Positions 7,645 to 16,523 are shown, counted from the first letter of the stretch. The stretch: 64,000 bases of DNA from Streptomyces sp. R28 (GCF_041052385.1 NZ_CP163439.1:2965001-3029000), one strand, 5' to 3'. Notes: generated from the sequence alone by a model not told the origin. Program-made: numbers and translations.

Positions 7645-8847
7645 GTGGAACTGACTCTCCTCGGCACCGGTGCCCCCGCGGGACTCCCCCGCCCCGACTG
7701 TCCGTGTGCGGCCTGTGCCGGCGCGCTCGGCGATGACGCGCGGGCGGCCACCGCATTGCTCGTGGACGGGACGCTGTTGCTCGATCTGACGCCCGGGGCG
7801 GCGTTCGCGGCGGCTCGCGCGGGGCGTTCGCTGGGGGCCGTACGGCAGGTGTTGCTGTCGCATCCGCACAACGGGCCCGCCGTGGAGGTGCCGGCGGGGC
7901 TGCCGCAGCCCGGGCGGGTGCCGGACGGGCGGGAGTTGGCGCTGCTGACGGGGCATCGGGTGCGGGCGGTGGCGATGGACTCGCCGGGCACGGGGTACGC
8001 GGTGACCGGGCCGGACGGGCAGCGGCTGCTGTATCTGCCGCCGGGGGGTTCGCCGGCCGGGCTGGAGAACGGGACCGTCGGGATGTACGACATGGTGGTC
8101 GCCGATGTCGTGGGGCGACCGGACGCGCTGGCCAAGCTGCGGGCGGTGGGGGCGATCGGGCCGACCACGGACGTCATCGCCGTACATCTGGATCATGACG
8201 TGCCGCCGGGGAACGAGTTGCGGCGGCGGCTGGCCTCGGCGGGGGCGCGGGCGGTGCCGGACGGGGCGACGCTGGTGGTGGGGGCGTACGAGGACGTGCC
8301 GGACGTGCCGCGGCGGACCCTCGTGCTGGGCGGGGCCAGGTCCGGGAAGTCGGTGGAGGCGGAGCGGCGGCTGGAGGCCTTCCCGGACGTGCTGTACGTG
8401 GCGACCGGGGGCACGCGGGGCGGCGACCACGAGTGGGCGGCACGGGTCGCCGTCCACCGGGAGCGCCGGCCGGGGTCGTGGCGTACGGCCGAGACGTGCG
8501 ACCTGGTGCCGCTGCTGGCGGAGGCCGGGGCGCCGTTGCTCGTCGACTGTCTGTCCCTGTGGCTGACGGACGCCATGGACTCCGTCGGGGCGTGGGACGA
8601 CGCGGTGTGGGCGGACGGCGGGGAGCGGGCGCTGCGGGAGCGGGTACGGGAGTTGACGGAGGCGGTGCGGGCCACTCGGCGGACCGTGGTCGCCGTATCG
8701 AACGAGGTGGGGTCGGGAATCGTGCCGGCCACGGCGTCGGGGCGGCGGTACCGGGACGAGCTGGGCCGGCTGAACGCCGCATTCGCCGGGGAGTGCGAGC
8801 AGGTGGTGCTGGTGGTGGCGGGGCAGGCGCTGGTACTGCGGGGTTAG
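7645..8847 (+). CDS. cobU: Adenosylcobinamide kinase/guanylyltransferase fused to an MBL-like domain
   Basis: Cobalamin biosynthesis enzyme that phosphorylates adenosylcobinamide and adds GMP. The CobU domain begins near residue 224, with P-loop GGARSGKS (229-236), the guanylylated His H271 (VAVHRERRP) and the NEVGSGIVP motif. The first ~220 residues resemble a PhnP-like metallo-beta-lactamase fold: LLGTGAPAGLP, then a Cys-rich CPCAACAG. The metal motif is degenerate (LSHPHNGP instead of HxHxDH), so this half is probably not a working hydrolase. Start is GTG at 7645. cobT and cobS follow downstream on the same strand, with other genes between. Confidence 0.92.
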   Translation: MELTLLGTGAPAGLPRPDCPCAACAGALGDDARAATALLVDGTLLLDLTPGAAFAAARAGRSLGAVRQVLLSHPHNGPAVEVPAGLPQPGRVPDGRELALLTGHRVRAVAMDSPGTGYAVTGPDGQRLLYLPPGGSPAGLENGTVGMYDMVVADVVGRPDALAKLRAVGAIGPTTDVIAVHLDHDVPPGNELRRRLASAGARAVPDGATLVVGAYEDVPDVPRRTLVLGGARSGKSVEAERRLEAFPDVLYVATGGTRGGDHEWAARVAVHRERRPGSWRTAETCDLVPLLAEAGAPLLVDCLSLWLTDAMDSVGAWDDAVWADGGERALRERVRELTEAVRATRRTVVAVSNEVGSGIVPATASGRRYRDELGRLNAAFAGECEQVVLVVAGQALVLRG

Positions 8848-8889
8848 GTCCTGTCGTCGAACTCCGTCAGGCGGGTTTCGGCGAGGGTC

Positions 8890-9705
8890 TCAGGCCCGTG
8901 CGGTCGGCTCCTTGCGGGCGATGACGCGGTACGTGTTCGAGAAGCCGGTGTGGCGCAGTACGGGGGCCAGGATGTGGTCGAGCACCCAGGCCACGGCCAC
9001 CAGCGGCGCGCACGCTCGGGACAGCAGTGAGGGCAGGACGAACGCCAGCGCCCGCGAGGTCGTGGCCGCGAGGTCGTAGGGGATGTGCGGGGTGCGGCGG
9101 TCCGTGGAGAGGATCGTGCAGCCCTGTGCCTCCAGTTCCCGGCGGAGCGTGTCCAGGGGCAACAGGTGCAGGTGGCCCGGTCGGCTGTGCGGGGTCCACC
9201 ATCTGCCGAGCAGCAGGGCGAACACGCAGCGCGGGTCGGGGAGTTCGAGGATGAGCAGGCCGCCGGGCCGCAGGACCGTGAGGGCGGCGCGGAGCTCCTC
9301 GCGGGGGTCCCGGGTGTGTTCCAGGTGGCGGAGCATGCTGACGATGTCGTAGCGGGCGCGCAGGCGGGCCGTGATGCGGGCGTCCGTCAGATTGCCGACG
9401 TGGGCCTCCTCCACCCGCTCGGCCACACGTGCGTGCAGGACGCGGTAGGTCGGGTCCAGGCCGTCGAACGCCGTGTACGGGAAGAGTTCCTTCGCCACTT
9501 CCGGGAAGCGGGCGTAGCCCGTGCCCACGTCCAGCCAGCTCTCCGGTTCGGGGAAGGACAGCGCCGCGCGGGCCGCGGCCCTCAGCCGGCGGGACGGCAT
9601 CCGTGTGAGCCCCAGGTGCCGGGGGACGTACGGCTGGTCCCGGCATGCGGCGAGGGTGAACGCGCAGTCGGCGCGGGGGCGTTCGGGGGGTGCGGTCGCG
9701 GTCAT
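8890..9705 (-). CDS. Class I SAM-dependent methyltransferase
   Basis: Methyltransferase of 271 residues. The SAM-binding region reads WLDVGTGYARFPEVAKELFP, followed by YDIVSMLRHLEHTRDPREEL and LRPGGLLILELP, typical of the UbiE/Methyltransf_11 class. The C-terminal part is more hydrophobic. The start at 9705 is chosen because upstream codons to 9798 are unconserved-looking and Pro/Arg-rich. It converges on cobU and diverges from cobT; there is no evidence that it acts in cobalamin synthesis. Confidence 0.83.
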   Translation of the reverse strand: MTATAPPERPRADCAFTLAACRDQPYVPRHLGLTRMPSRRLRAAARAALSFPEPESWLDVGTGYARFPEVAKELFPYTAFDGLDPTYRVLHARVAERVEEAHVGNLTDARITARLRARYDIVSMLRHLEHTRDPREELRAALTVLRPGGLLILELPDPRCVFALLLGRWWTPHSRPGHLHLLPLDTLRRELEAQGCTILSTDRRTPHIPYDLAATTSRALAFVLPSLLSRACAPLVAVAWVLDHILAPVLRHTGFSNTYRVIARKEPTARA

Positions 9706-9923
9706 GGGCGGCTCCCGGGCGCGCGGGCGTATGGCGGGGGCGTACGGCAGGGGGCATACGACGGGACGATGCGAGCATGCCCCGACAATCCACTGCAAAA
9801 CGGAACGTATGGGATGCCGATCTTGGGTGCAACGACGTAGCGCCGATGTGGTGGTGACGTGGCGGGGCCCCGGGTGGCCATGTGGCGCCGTTCTGTTCGA
9901 CCGGTGCCGGTACTGTTCGGCGA

Positions 9924-11084
9924 ATGAGCTCGCTTAATCTCGACGACTTCACTGATCTGATCGAGCGCCCCGACGGCGGGGTGCGCCGGGACGCCGAGGC
10001 GCGCCGTGAGCGTCAGATCGTGCCGCCCGGGGCGCTGGGCCGCCTCGACGACCTGGGTGAGTGGCTGGCGGCGGCGCAGTCCGCCGTACCGGTGCGGCCG
10101 ATCGAACAGCCGCGGGTCGTGCTGTTCGCCGGTGACCACGGCATCGCCGAGCTGGGTGTCTCGGCGCGACGTGCGGGCGGCGCCGTGGAGTTGGTGCGGG
10201 AGATCCTCGAGGGCGGCCGGCCGGTGTCCGTACTCGCGCGGCGGCTCGGGGTTCCGGTGCGGGTCGTCGACATGGCACTGGACTGCGATCCGCAGGAGCT
10301 GCCGGAGACCGTCGTACGGCATCGGGTACGGCGCGGGAGCGGTCGTATCGATGTCGAGGACGCGTTGACGCTCGAGGAGGCGGAGGCCGCCTTCCGGGCC
10401 GGGGTGGCGGTGGCCGACGAAGAGGCCGACTCCGGTACGGATCTGGTGGTGCTCGGCGATGTGAGCGTGGGCGGCACCACGGCGGCCGGGGTGCTGGTCG
10501 CCGCGCTGTGCGGGACGGATGCGTCGGTCGTCACCGGGCGGGGCGGACTGGCCGTCGACGACCTGGTGTGGATGCGCAAGTGCGCGGCGATCCGGGACGC
10601 CCTGCGCCGGGCGCGGCCCGTGCTCGGGGATCAGCTGCAGCTGCTCGCGACGGTGGGTGGCGCCGACCTCGCCGCGATCACCGGGTTCCTGCTGCAGAGC
10701 GCGGTGCGGAAGATGCCGGTCGTGCTGGACGGGGTCGTGGTCGCCGCCTGTGCGCTGGTGGGGCAGCGGATCGCGTTCCGGGCGCCGGACTGGTGGCTGG
10801 CCGCGCACAACAGCGGGGAGCCGGGGCAGGCGAAGGCGCTGGACCGGATGGCCCTGGAGCCGCTGCTCGACCCGGGCGTGAAGGTCGGCGAGGGCGCCGG
10901 AGGCTTGCTGGCCCTGCCCATGGTCCAGTCCGCCGCCGCGCTGGCCGCGGAGCTGCCGGAGAAGCCGAAGGACTCGGAAGCGGAGGACTCGGGGACGGCG
11001 GAGGACTCGGAGACGGCGGAGGCCGAGGAGCCCCAGGAGCACGAGGCGGAGAAGGAACAGAAGGCACAGTCAGAGACGGAGTGA
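9924..11084 (+). CDS. cobT: Nicotinate-nucleotide--dimethylbenzimidazole phosphoribosyltransferase
   Basis: Makes alpha-ribazole phosphate for the lower ligand of cobalamin. 386 residues from ATG 9924. Family blocks are VVLFAGDHGIAELGVS, GDVSVGGTTAAG, WWLAAHNSGEPGQAKALD and the catalytic-Glu motif VGEGAGGLLALP. The last ~45 residues form an extra Glu/Ala-rich acidic tail with repeated EDSGTAEDSE/ETAEAEE-type blocks that is not part of the core fold. It works with CobU and CobS. Confidence 0.94.
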   Translation: MSSLNLDDFTDLIERPDGGVRRDAEARRERQIVPPGALGRLDDLGEWLAAAQSAVPVRPIEQPRVVLFAGDHGIAELGVSARRAGGAVELVREILEGGRPVSVLARRLGVPVRVVDMALDCDPQELPETVVRHRVRRGSGRIDVEDALTLEEAEAAFRAGVAVADEEADSGTDLVVLGDVSVGGTTAAGVLVAALCGTDASVVTGRGGLAVDDLVWMRKCAAIRDALRRARPVLGDQLQLLATVGGADLAAITGFLLQSAVRKMPVVLDGVVVAACALVGQRIAFRAPDWWLAAHNSGEPGQAKALDRMALEPLLDPGVKVGEGAGGLLALPMVQSAAALAAELPEKPKDSEAEDSGTAEDSETAEAEEPQEHEAEKEQKAQSETE

Positions 11085-11178
11085 CGGGTCGGGCGCAGTT
11101 CGGCACCGCCGGACTGCGCCTCCACGGCCGAGCGTAAAAGGGCGGTTCGTCCCCACCGTCCCCATATGATCCCCACTC

Positions 11179-11874
11179 ATGATGAACACCCTCGGCCGCT
11201 GGGCCCGTGCCGAGTGGGGGGCGTTGTATCTCGCCGTGCGGGAGCCGTTGGCCAAGCGGCGGTGGCGGGCCGTGCCGATGACCGTCGGGGCCGTCTGCCT
11301 GACGGGGCTCGTGCAGGTCGCGCAGAACCAGCCCTGGGGCTACCGGGTCGTCCAGAACCTCGGCGGGGTCAAGGCGGAGGATCCGCTGTGGCTCGCGCTC
11401 CTGCGTACACCGCTGTCGTTGTTCGTGCCCGCCCTCGACCTGCCGGTGTGGGGTGCGCTCGCGCAGATTCTGTTCGTGTTCGGGATCGCCGAGCTCTGTC
11501 TGGGCTGGTGGCGAACGCTGGTCATCGCATACGTGGCGACTCTCGCCGGAACCCTGTACGCGCGCGTGGGCATCGCGCTCGGCCCGGACCACCCGATCGG
11601 GCTGCCCGCCTCGGACGCGCAGGTCGTGGACACCGGACCGTCGGCGGCGGTGGTGGGCCTCGCCGTGTTCCTCGCAGGGCGCTACGGCGCGTATGTCACG
11701 GCCGGTGCGGTGATCGTGGCGATGGTGGTCGAGGTGGCGCTGGAGGACAATCTCGCCGGCAAGGAGCACCTGGCGGCGATCGCGGCGGTGCTGGTGCTGT
11801 GCGCGTGGACGGCGATGCGTCAGCGGCGCTCCAGGGCCCGGTCCACGTCGGGCGCGCCGCCGATCCAGTCCTGA
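11179..11874 (+). CDS. Rhomboid-like integral membrane protein
   Basis: 231-residue protein with about five or six hydrophobic helices (about 33-50, 95-112, 114-133, 155-170, 172-188, 196-210). The segment DTGPSAAVVGL carries a Ser (S155) at the start of a helix in a rhomboid-style GxSx context, and a His follows in a later helix (H197 in KEHLAAIAAVL). This is the spacing expected for a Ser-His rhomboid dyad. The match is partial, so protease activity is an inference. It lies in the cob region between cobT and cobS. Its last 55 bp overlap the end of the converging gene. Confidence 0.72.
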   Translation: MMNTLGRWARAEWGALYLAVREPLAKRRWRAVPMTVGAVCLTGLVQVAQNQPWGYRVVQNLGGVKAEDPLWLALLRTPLSLFVPALDLPVWGALAQILFVFGIAELCLGWWRTLVIAYVATLAGTLYARVGIALGPDHPIGLPASDAQVVDTGPSAAVVGLAVFLAGRYGAYVTAGAVIVAMVVEVALEDNLAGKEHLAAIAAVLVLCAWTAMRQRRSRARSTSGAPPIQS

Positions 11875-12578
11875 AGTCTGCGGCTGGGACCCGCCCAGCG
11901 CCGGTCGTGGTGGAAGGCGCGCAGCTGGGCCTTGGCGCGGGCGCGCGGACGGCGGCGGTAGAAGCGTTTCGCCCATGGGGAGGTGGGGCGGGCCAGACGG
12001 ATGGCTCCGAACAGGGCGATGAAGGGGACGATCATCCCGAAGATCGCGACGCGTGCCTTGCCCTTGGCGAGGGCGATCAGGGCGAAGAGGAAGTTCACCA
12101 GGACCGTACTGATCACCGACCCGCGGTCCTGCAGGTCGTCGTCACTGAGGTCGTTGACCCCGAAGGGGGCGAAGCCGAGGAGGAACAGGCCGGCCAGCGC
12201 GGCGGTGAGCACGACCACCTCCACGCTCTTGCGGCCGGCCTCGGTCCAGTAGACGTCGTCCAGATGCACGATCAGCGCGAACTCGTCCATGACCAGGCCG
12301 GCGCCCATGCCGAAGACCACGGCGGACACGGCCGCCCCGAAGCCGTGCTGTCCGCCGGCGACCGCGCAGAAGCCGCCGATGACCGTGAGGACGACTCCGG
12401 GGACCACATGGTGGATGTGGACGGCGCCGGTCTCGATGTTGCGGAAGGGGCCTTTGCCCGCGCGGATCATGCGGGTGATGACCCGGGTGACGAGGAAGGT
12501 GACCACGAAGGCGGTCAGCGCCAGGAGCAGGGGAAGTTTGCCCGGTTCGATGATGTTGCGCTGCCACCAGTCACCCAT
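11820..12578 (-). CDS. Conserved integral membrane protein
   Basis: 252 residues with about six predicted membrane helices. Possible functional residues include the His-rich helix-edge segment GAVHIHHVVPGVV and the acidic VMDEFALIVHLDDVYW, which together could bind a metal. The C-terminal ~60 residues are basic and cytoplasmic. I do not recognise a named family. Its 3' end overlaps the rhomboid-like gene by 55 bp in the opposite orientation; both reading frames look genuinely coding. Confidence 0.75.
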   Translation of the reverse strand: MGDWWQRNIIEPGKLPLLLALTAFVVTFLVTRVITRMIRAGKGPFRNIETGAVHIHHVVPGVVLTVIGGFCAVAGGQHGFGAAVSAVVFGMGAGLVMDEFALIVHLDDVYWTEAGRKSVEVVVLTAALAGLFLLGFAPFGVNDLSDDDLQDRGSVISTVLVNFLFALIALAKGKARVAIFGMIVPFIALFGAIRLARPTSPWAKRFYRRRPRARAKAQLRAFHHDRRWAGPSRRLQDWIGGAPDVDRALERR

Positions 12579-12645
12579 GGGTTCAGTCTGTGGGCGACAG
12601 GGGCGGGCTGCCTGGCGGGTACGGCGTCCGGGCTAGTCTGCGGGC

Positions 12646-13446
12646 GTGTCCATGACCCCGCCGCCCTCGCCCGGTCCCCGTCTGCACGGCCTGCGCTTCG
12701 CCTTCGGCACCCTGAGCGTGCTCCCCGTCAAGGTGAGCCGGTGGGACCGGGAAGCGGCGCGCGGTGGGATGCTGTGCGCCCCGCTCGTCGGGGTGGTCCT
12801 CGGCTGCGGTGCGGCCTTCGTCGCGCTGGTGCTGCTGTTCCTCGGCGCCGGTCCTCTCCTCGCCGCCGTCGCGGCCGCCGCCGTCCCCGCCGTCCTCACC
12901 CGCGGGCTGCATCTCGACGGGCTCGCCGACACCGCTGACGGGCTCGGCAGCGGCAAGCCCGCCGACGACGCGCTGCGGATCATGAAGCAGTCGGACATCG
13001 GGCCCTTCGGCGTCATCACGCTCGTGTTCGTGCTGTTCGCGCAGGTGGCCGCCCTCTCCCAGCTGTACGGCGACTCATGGGCCCGGGGCGCCCTCGGCAC
13101 CGTCGTCTCGGCCGTCGCCGCCCGCCTCGCGCTCACCCTGGCCGCCCGGGCCGGCGTGCCCGCCGCGCGGCCGGAGGGGCTGGGGGCCGCGGTGGCCGGC
13201 GTCGTCCCCGTACGGGGTGCGGTGGCCGTCGCCCTGGCCGTGACCGGCGTCGCCGCCTTGGCGGGGGCGCTGCTCGGGACGTACGACATCGCCCGCACCG
13301 CCCTCGGGGTCCTGGCCGCACTCGCCGCCGCCGAGCTGCTCCTGCGGCACTGCACGCGCCGCTTCGGCGGCGTCACCGGTGACGTCTTCGGCGGGCTCGC
13401 GGAGACGGCGGCGACGGCTGCCCTGGTCGCGCTGTCACTGGGCTGA
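12646..13446 (+). CDS. cobS: Adenosylcobinamide-GDP ribazoletransferase
   Basis: Integral membrane enzyme that joins adenosylcobinamide-GDP with alpha-ribazole (phosphate) to finish cobalamin. 266 residues from GTG 12646. It has the family signature HLDGLADTADGLGSG (metal-binding Asp residues), the following MKQSDIGPFGV, and several membrane helices. An N-terminal LRFAFGTLSVLPV block is typical. It completes the CobU-CobT-CobS set of this window. Confidence 0.94.
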   Translation: MSMTPPPSPGPRLHGLRFAFGTLSVLPVKVSRWDREAARGGMLCAPLVGVVLGCGAAFVALVLLFLGAGPLLAAVAAAAVPAVLTRGLHLDGLADTADGLGSGKPADDALRIMKQSDIGPFGVITLVFVLFAQVAALSQLYGDSWARGALGTVVSAVAARLALTLAARAGVPAARPEGLGAAVAGVVPVRGAVAVALAVTGVAALAGALLGTYDIARTALGVLAALAAAELLLRHCTRRFGGVTGDVFGGLAETAATAALVALSLG

Positions 13447-13498
13447 CACCGGGCCGGACCTCGGCTGGGGCCGCCCCCGTACCGCCCCTGTGCCGCCC

Positions 13499-14299
13499 TC
13501 AGCACGCCCGGCGCCACACCCCCAGTTCGTACTTCTTCAGCATCGAACTCAGCTTCAGGCGACGCGACTCGGCACAGAAGCTGCGCGTCGGGACCTCGTA
13601 CTCGACGTGGAACACCGCCTTGCCCGCCTTCACGAAGGGGCTGAGGGCCGCGCATTCCCCGTACTGCGCGCACTGCTCGTTGACCGCGAAGTCGAAGTCG
13701 TCCACCAGCTCCGGGATCTGGTCCAGGTCGTTCTTCAGGCCGACCGCCATGCCCCGCTCGTGGGCCAGCCCGGCGATCAGGCGGTTGTAGCGGAGCTGGT
13801 CGCGGGCCTTCAGCGGGAAGCCCGTGCGGTTCTTGTAGCCGTCCATGTTGTCGGGCTCCACCGCGTCGAAGCCCTTCTCGCGGCACATGTCCAGCCGGGC
13901 CGCCATCAGGGGTTCCAGGACGTCCAGGCGCCGGATGTCGAGCCAGCGCTCGCCCTCCCAGCCGTTGCCCTTGCCGATCACCGACCTGGGGAACTTCCCG
14001 GCGTCGGGGCGCCAGTCCTCCCAGGCACCGGTGGAGAGGTAGCAGATGACCTTGCGGTCCTCGCGGTGCAGCGCGGCGACGGTCTTCCCGGACTGGTCGA
14101 AGCCGTCGATGTCGTAGACCGGCACGTCGACGGAGGTGTCGATCCGGCCGCGGAGCTGCCACTGCCAGGCCGTGCCGGGCCGCGGCTGCCAGCGCGAGCC
14201 GCTCGGACCGCCCTCGCCGCCGTCGGCGCCGTCAGGGGCGGTCGTGCAGCCCGCCAGGAGGAGGAGGGGCAGAACGACCAGCGGAATGAGGCGTCTCAC
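13499..14299 (-). CDS. GH114-like endo-alpha-1,4-polygalactosaminidase, lipoprotein
   Basis: Predicted hydrolase of alpha-1,4-linked (de-N-acetylated) galactosamine polymer. 266 residues from GTG 14299, which overlaps the previous stop (GTGA). A signal peptide ends in the lipobox LLAGC (C18). The TIM-barrel core includes VPVYDIDGFDQS, VICYLSTGAWEDWRPD, GFDAVEPDNMDGY and FAVNEQCAQYGEC. D150 and E208 lie 58 residues apart, the same spacing as the catalytic Asp/Glu pair I recall for Aspergillus Ega3 (GH114). It is the last gene of the polysaccharide operon and would act at the cell surface. Confidence 0.87.
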   Translation of the reverse strand: MRRLIPLVVLPLLLLAGCTTAPDGADGGEGGPSGSRWQPRPGTAWQWQLRGRIDTSVDVPVYDIDGFDQSGKTVAALHREDRKVICYLSTGAWEDWRPDAGKFPRSVIGKGNGWEGERWLDIRRLDVLEPLMAARLDMCREKGFDAVEPDNMDGYKNRTGFPLKARDQLRYNRLIAGLAHERGMAVGLKNDLDQIPELVDDFDFAVNEQCAQYGECAALSPFVKAGKAVFHVEYEVPTRSFCAESRRLKLSSMLKKYELGVWRRAC

Positions 14300-14964
14300 C
14301 GAGCGGGCTCCAGAGTGTGCGGCAACGTACCCCAAGGATGATCTCCCATCCCCGGTACCGCGCAGTGCACGGTGGCCCCGCGGGCGCGGGCCAGGTCCGC
14401 CAGGCCGGCCCCGGCCGGGACGCCGTACACCAGATGGCACAACCGCACTCCGCCGCCGCCACGCCACTGCGGCGGGCCGAGCCGGGTGTACGACGTCCAG
14501 GTGCCCTCGAAGGTGACCAGGAGGTCCGCGATCCTGGCGTACGACGGGTGCGGCGTCGTGCCGTGGTTCAGGGCGAGCGTGCCGCAGCCGGCGCCCCAGG
14601 CCGCCGTCGCGAGCCGCCGGTAGTACGCGAACTGCTCAGGACCCGCGGCGACTTGGTCGAGGAAGACGCCGTCCGCGTCGTACCAGTCGCGGTGCCGGGC
14701 GATGTCGCGTACGACGTCGGCGTGTGGTCGGCGGCCGTAGTCGGTGTCGGCGTAGCCGAGCACCCGCACTCCCCCGGAGGGGGCACCCCCGGCCGCCCGC
14801 AGCCGGGTCGCGACCTCGGCGAACGCCGGGTCGGGCGCCTCGCCGGGGCCGCTGGCCGGGTTGAGGACGACGCCGTAGAGGCGGGGCGCGGCCGTGATGA
14901 TCGCGTCCCATTCGGCGGGGCGGACGGACGGGTGCTCGTAGTAGGGGACCAGCAGATCGCTCAT
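14296..14964 (-). CDS. Spherulin-4 family protein (GH135-like)
   Basis: 222-residue protein of the spherulation-specific family 4. The fungal member Sph3 is an endo-alpha-1,4-N-acetylgalactosaminidase (GH135) needed for galactosaminogalactan synthesis. Blocks visible: LLVPYYEHPS, YGVVLNPASGPG, VRVLGYADTDYGRR, GVFLDQ and LVTFEGTW. D103 and E153 are candidate catalytic acids. The residue after D103 is Gln, where I recall fungal Sph3 having a second acidic residue. No signal peptide or membrane anchor is seen. It overlaps both neighbours by 4 bp, so translation is coupled within the operon. Confidence 0.85.
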   Translation of the reverse strand: MSDLLVPYYEHPSVRPAEWDAIITAAPRLYGVVLNPASGPGEAPDPAFAEVATRLRAAGGAPSGGVRVLGYADTDYGRRPHADVVRDIARHRDWYDADGVFLDQVAAGPEQFAYYRRLATAAWGAGCGTLALNHGTTPHPSYARIADLLVTFEGTWTSYTRLGPPQWRGGGGVRLCHLVYGVPAGAGLADLARARGATVHCAVPGMGDHPWGTLPHTLEPAR

Positions 14965-16523
14965 CGGTGGGCGGTCACTCTCCCCAACAGCGCGCAGACC
15001 AGGACGGCTTGGGCCACCGCGGCCGTCCCGTGCACGATCAGGCCGACCCAGTGCGGGCCGCCCGTATGGGTCACCAGGGCCACCGTCTGGGCGAGGGCGG
15101 CCACGCAGCAGATCGTCGCGGCGCTGAGCACCGCGCCGAAGGACTGGAGCAGCAGGCCCGTCCACAGGACCACGCCCAGCAGGAGCAGACCGGCGAGGCG
15201 GACGCCCGAGACACCCGGGGTGTGCGGCCACAGCGCCGAGGTGGCGAGGGTGAGGGCGAGCAGGGCGGCCAGGTAGCCGGAGAGGCACTCCACGACCGTG
15301 AGCACCGTCGTCCGCCAGAACGCCCTCGGCGTGCTGCTGGAGCGCAGGCCCGCCAGGCTGCCGCTGCGGAAGCGGTACAGCAGCCATTCGGCGGGGCCCA
15401 TGCTGAGGGTGAGGGCGACGGCGGAGGGTGCGGCGACCGCGCCGGTCCCGGCCCCCTCGTCCGCCAGGACGTCTCCGAGGGCCGCGTACAGCACGAGCAC
15501 GCCGGTGCCCAAGCCGAACAGGGCGTACGGGACGGAGCCGGTGAGGCCGGGAGTCGCGCCGGTGAGGCCGGGAGTCGCGGTGCGCTCCGCCTGCGCCTCG
15601 GGTGCGGTGCCGTAAGGCCCGAAGGGCAGCAGAGCGGTGAGTCCGGCGGTCCAGCTTCCCTTGCCCAACTCCCTTGCGGCTGGCGCGACTTCAAGGAAGG
15701 CGAGGGTCGCCACCGCGAGCAGCGAGCCCAGCAGCAGCACGCATCTCACGAGGTCGGGGACGGGGTGGAGGAGGGCGAGGACCGCTGCCGCCGCCATCGG
15801 CAGCAGGGCCGCCAGCAGGGCCCGTTCGCGGCCCATGACCAGCAGGGCCGTGGCCGCGCCGAGGTAGCAGGACTGTCCGGCGGCGAAGGCGACCGCCGCC
15901 GCGTCGAACGTACCCGCCGTCGCCGCGACGGCCAGCGCGAGCAGGGCACCGAGCAGTGCGCCGGCCGGGGCGCCGAGGAGCAGCGCGCGGCGGGCGGCGC
16001 CCCGGTCGCCCAGCCCCAGCCAGGAGTACGCCCGGTGGGCGAGGCCCTGGTTCCAGGTCCAGCCGACCAGGGCGCCGGCCAGCAGCGGGACCGTGCCCGC
16101 GGGGAGGCCGAAGTCGTCCCGCGAGCCGGCGAGCAGGGGCGCGCCCAGGACGTAGCCGAGGCCCGGGAGAGCGAAGACGACACCCCTCAGCAGGCAGCCG
16201 AGCAGGCCCACCTGCCAGGGGTCGTGGGCCGGGCCGTCCGGCTCCGGGTAGCGGCGCTCGACCCGCTCGAAGAGCTCCTCGGCGAGGGCGAAGGAGTTCT
16301 TGACGCCGTAGCGCTCGCGTATCTGGTCGTCCGACAGTCCGTCGGATTCGAGCAGCGCGGCGATCTCGTCCGGGTGGACGGCGGCGGCTATGAAGTCGTC
16401 GAGGCGTCCGGCGAGTTCGTCGAGGGGGTCGGGCTGCGCCCAGCTGGGTGTGGTGCGCCGGCGCGGGATGGCGGGCAGGGTGTCGGGGCGGGAGCCGGGC
16501 GGCATCCAGATGCTTCCGCTCAC
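14961..16523 (-). CDS. Polytopic membrane protein of the polysaccharide locus (PelG-like role)
   Basis: 520-residue protein. The first ~105 residues are soluble and acidic (DELAGRLDDFIAAAVHPDE, then SDDQIRERYGVKNSFALAEELFERV). About twelve Ala/Leu/Gly-rich membrane helices follow. A soluble loop at about residues 300-325 contains a short duplication TPGLTGATPGLTG. Size, topology and position between PelF-like and hydrolase genes suggest the exporter or flippase job done by PelG in Pel systems. I see no diagnostic motif, so this rests on context. The GTG start at 16523 overlaps the pelF-like stop (GTGA). Confidence 0.75.
   Translation of the reverse strand: MSGSIWMPPGSRPDTLPAIPRRRTTPSWAQPDPLDELAGRLDDFIAAAVHPDEIAALLESDGLSDDQIRERYGVKNSFALAEELFERVERRYPEPDGPAHDPWQVGLLGCLLRGVVFALPGLGYVLGAPLLAGSRDDFGLPAGTVPLLAGALVGWTWNQGLAHRAYSWLGLGDRGAARRALLLGAPAGALLGALLALAVAATAGTFDAAAVAFAAGQSCYLGAATALLVMGRERALLAALLPMAAAAVLALLHPVPDLVRCVLLLGSLLAVATLAFLEVAPAARELGKGSWTAGLTALLPFGPYGTAPEAQAERTATPGLTGATPGLTGSVPYALFGLGTGVLVLYAALGDVLADEGAGTGAVAAPSAVALTLSMGPAEWLLYRFRSGSLAGLRSSSTPRAFWRTTVLTVVECLSGYLAALLALTLATSALWPHTPGVSGVRLAGLLLLGVVLWTGLLLQSFGAVLSAATICCVAALAQTVALVTHTGGPHWVGLIVHGTAAVAQAVLVCALLGRVTAHR

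Noticed and set aside
7319..7756. Extended 145-codon version of the small gene
   Set aside because: The extra N-terminal part overlaps the divergent cobU coding region and is His/Arg-rich; the ATG at 7531 gives a compact protein.
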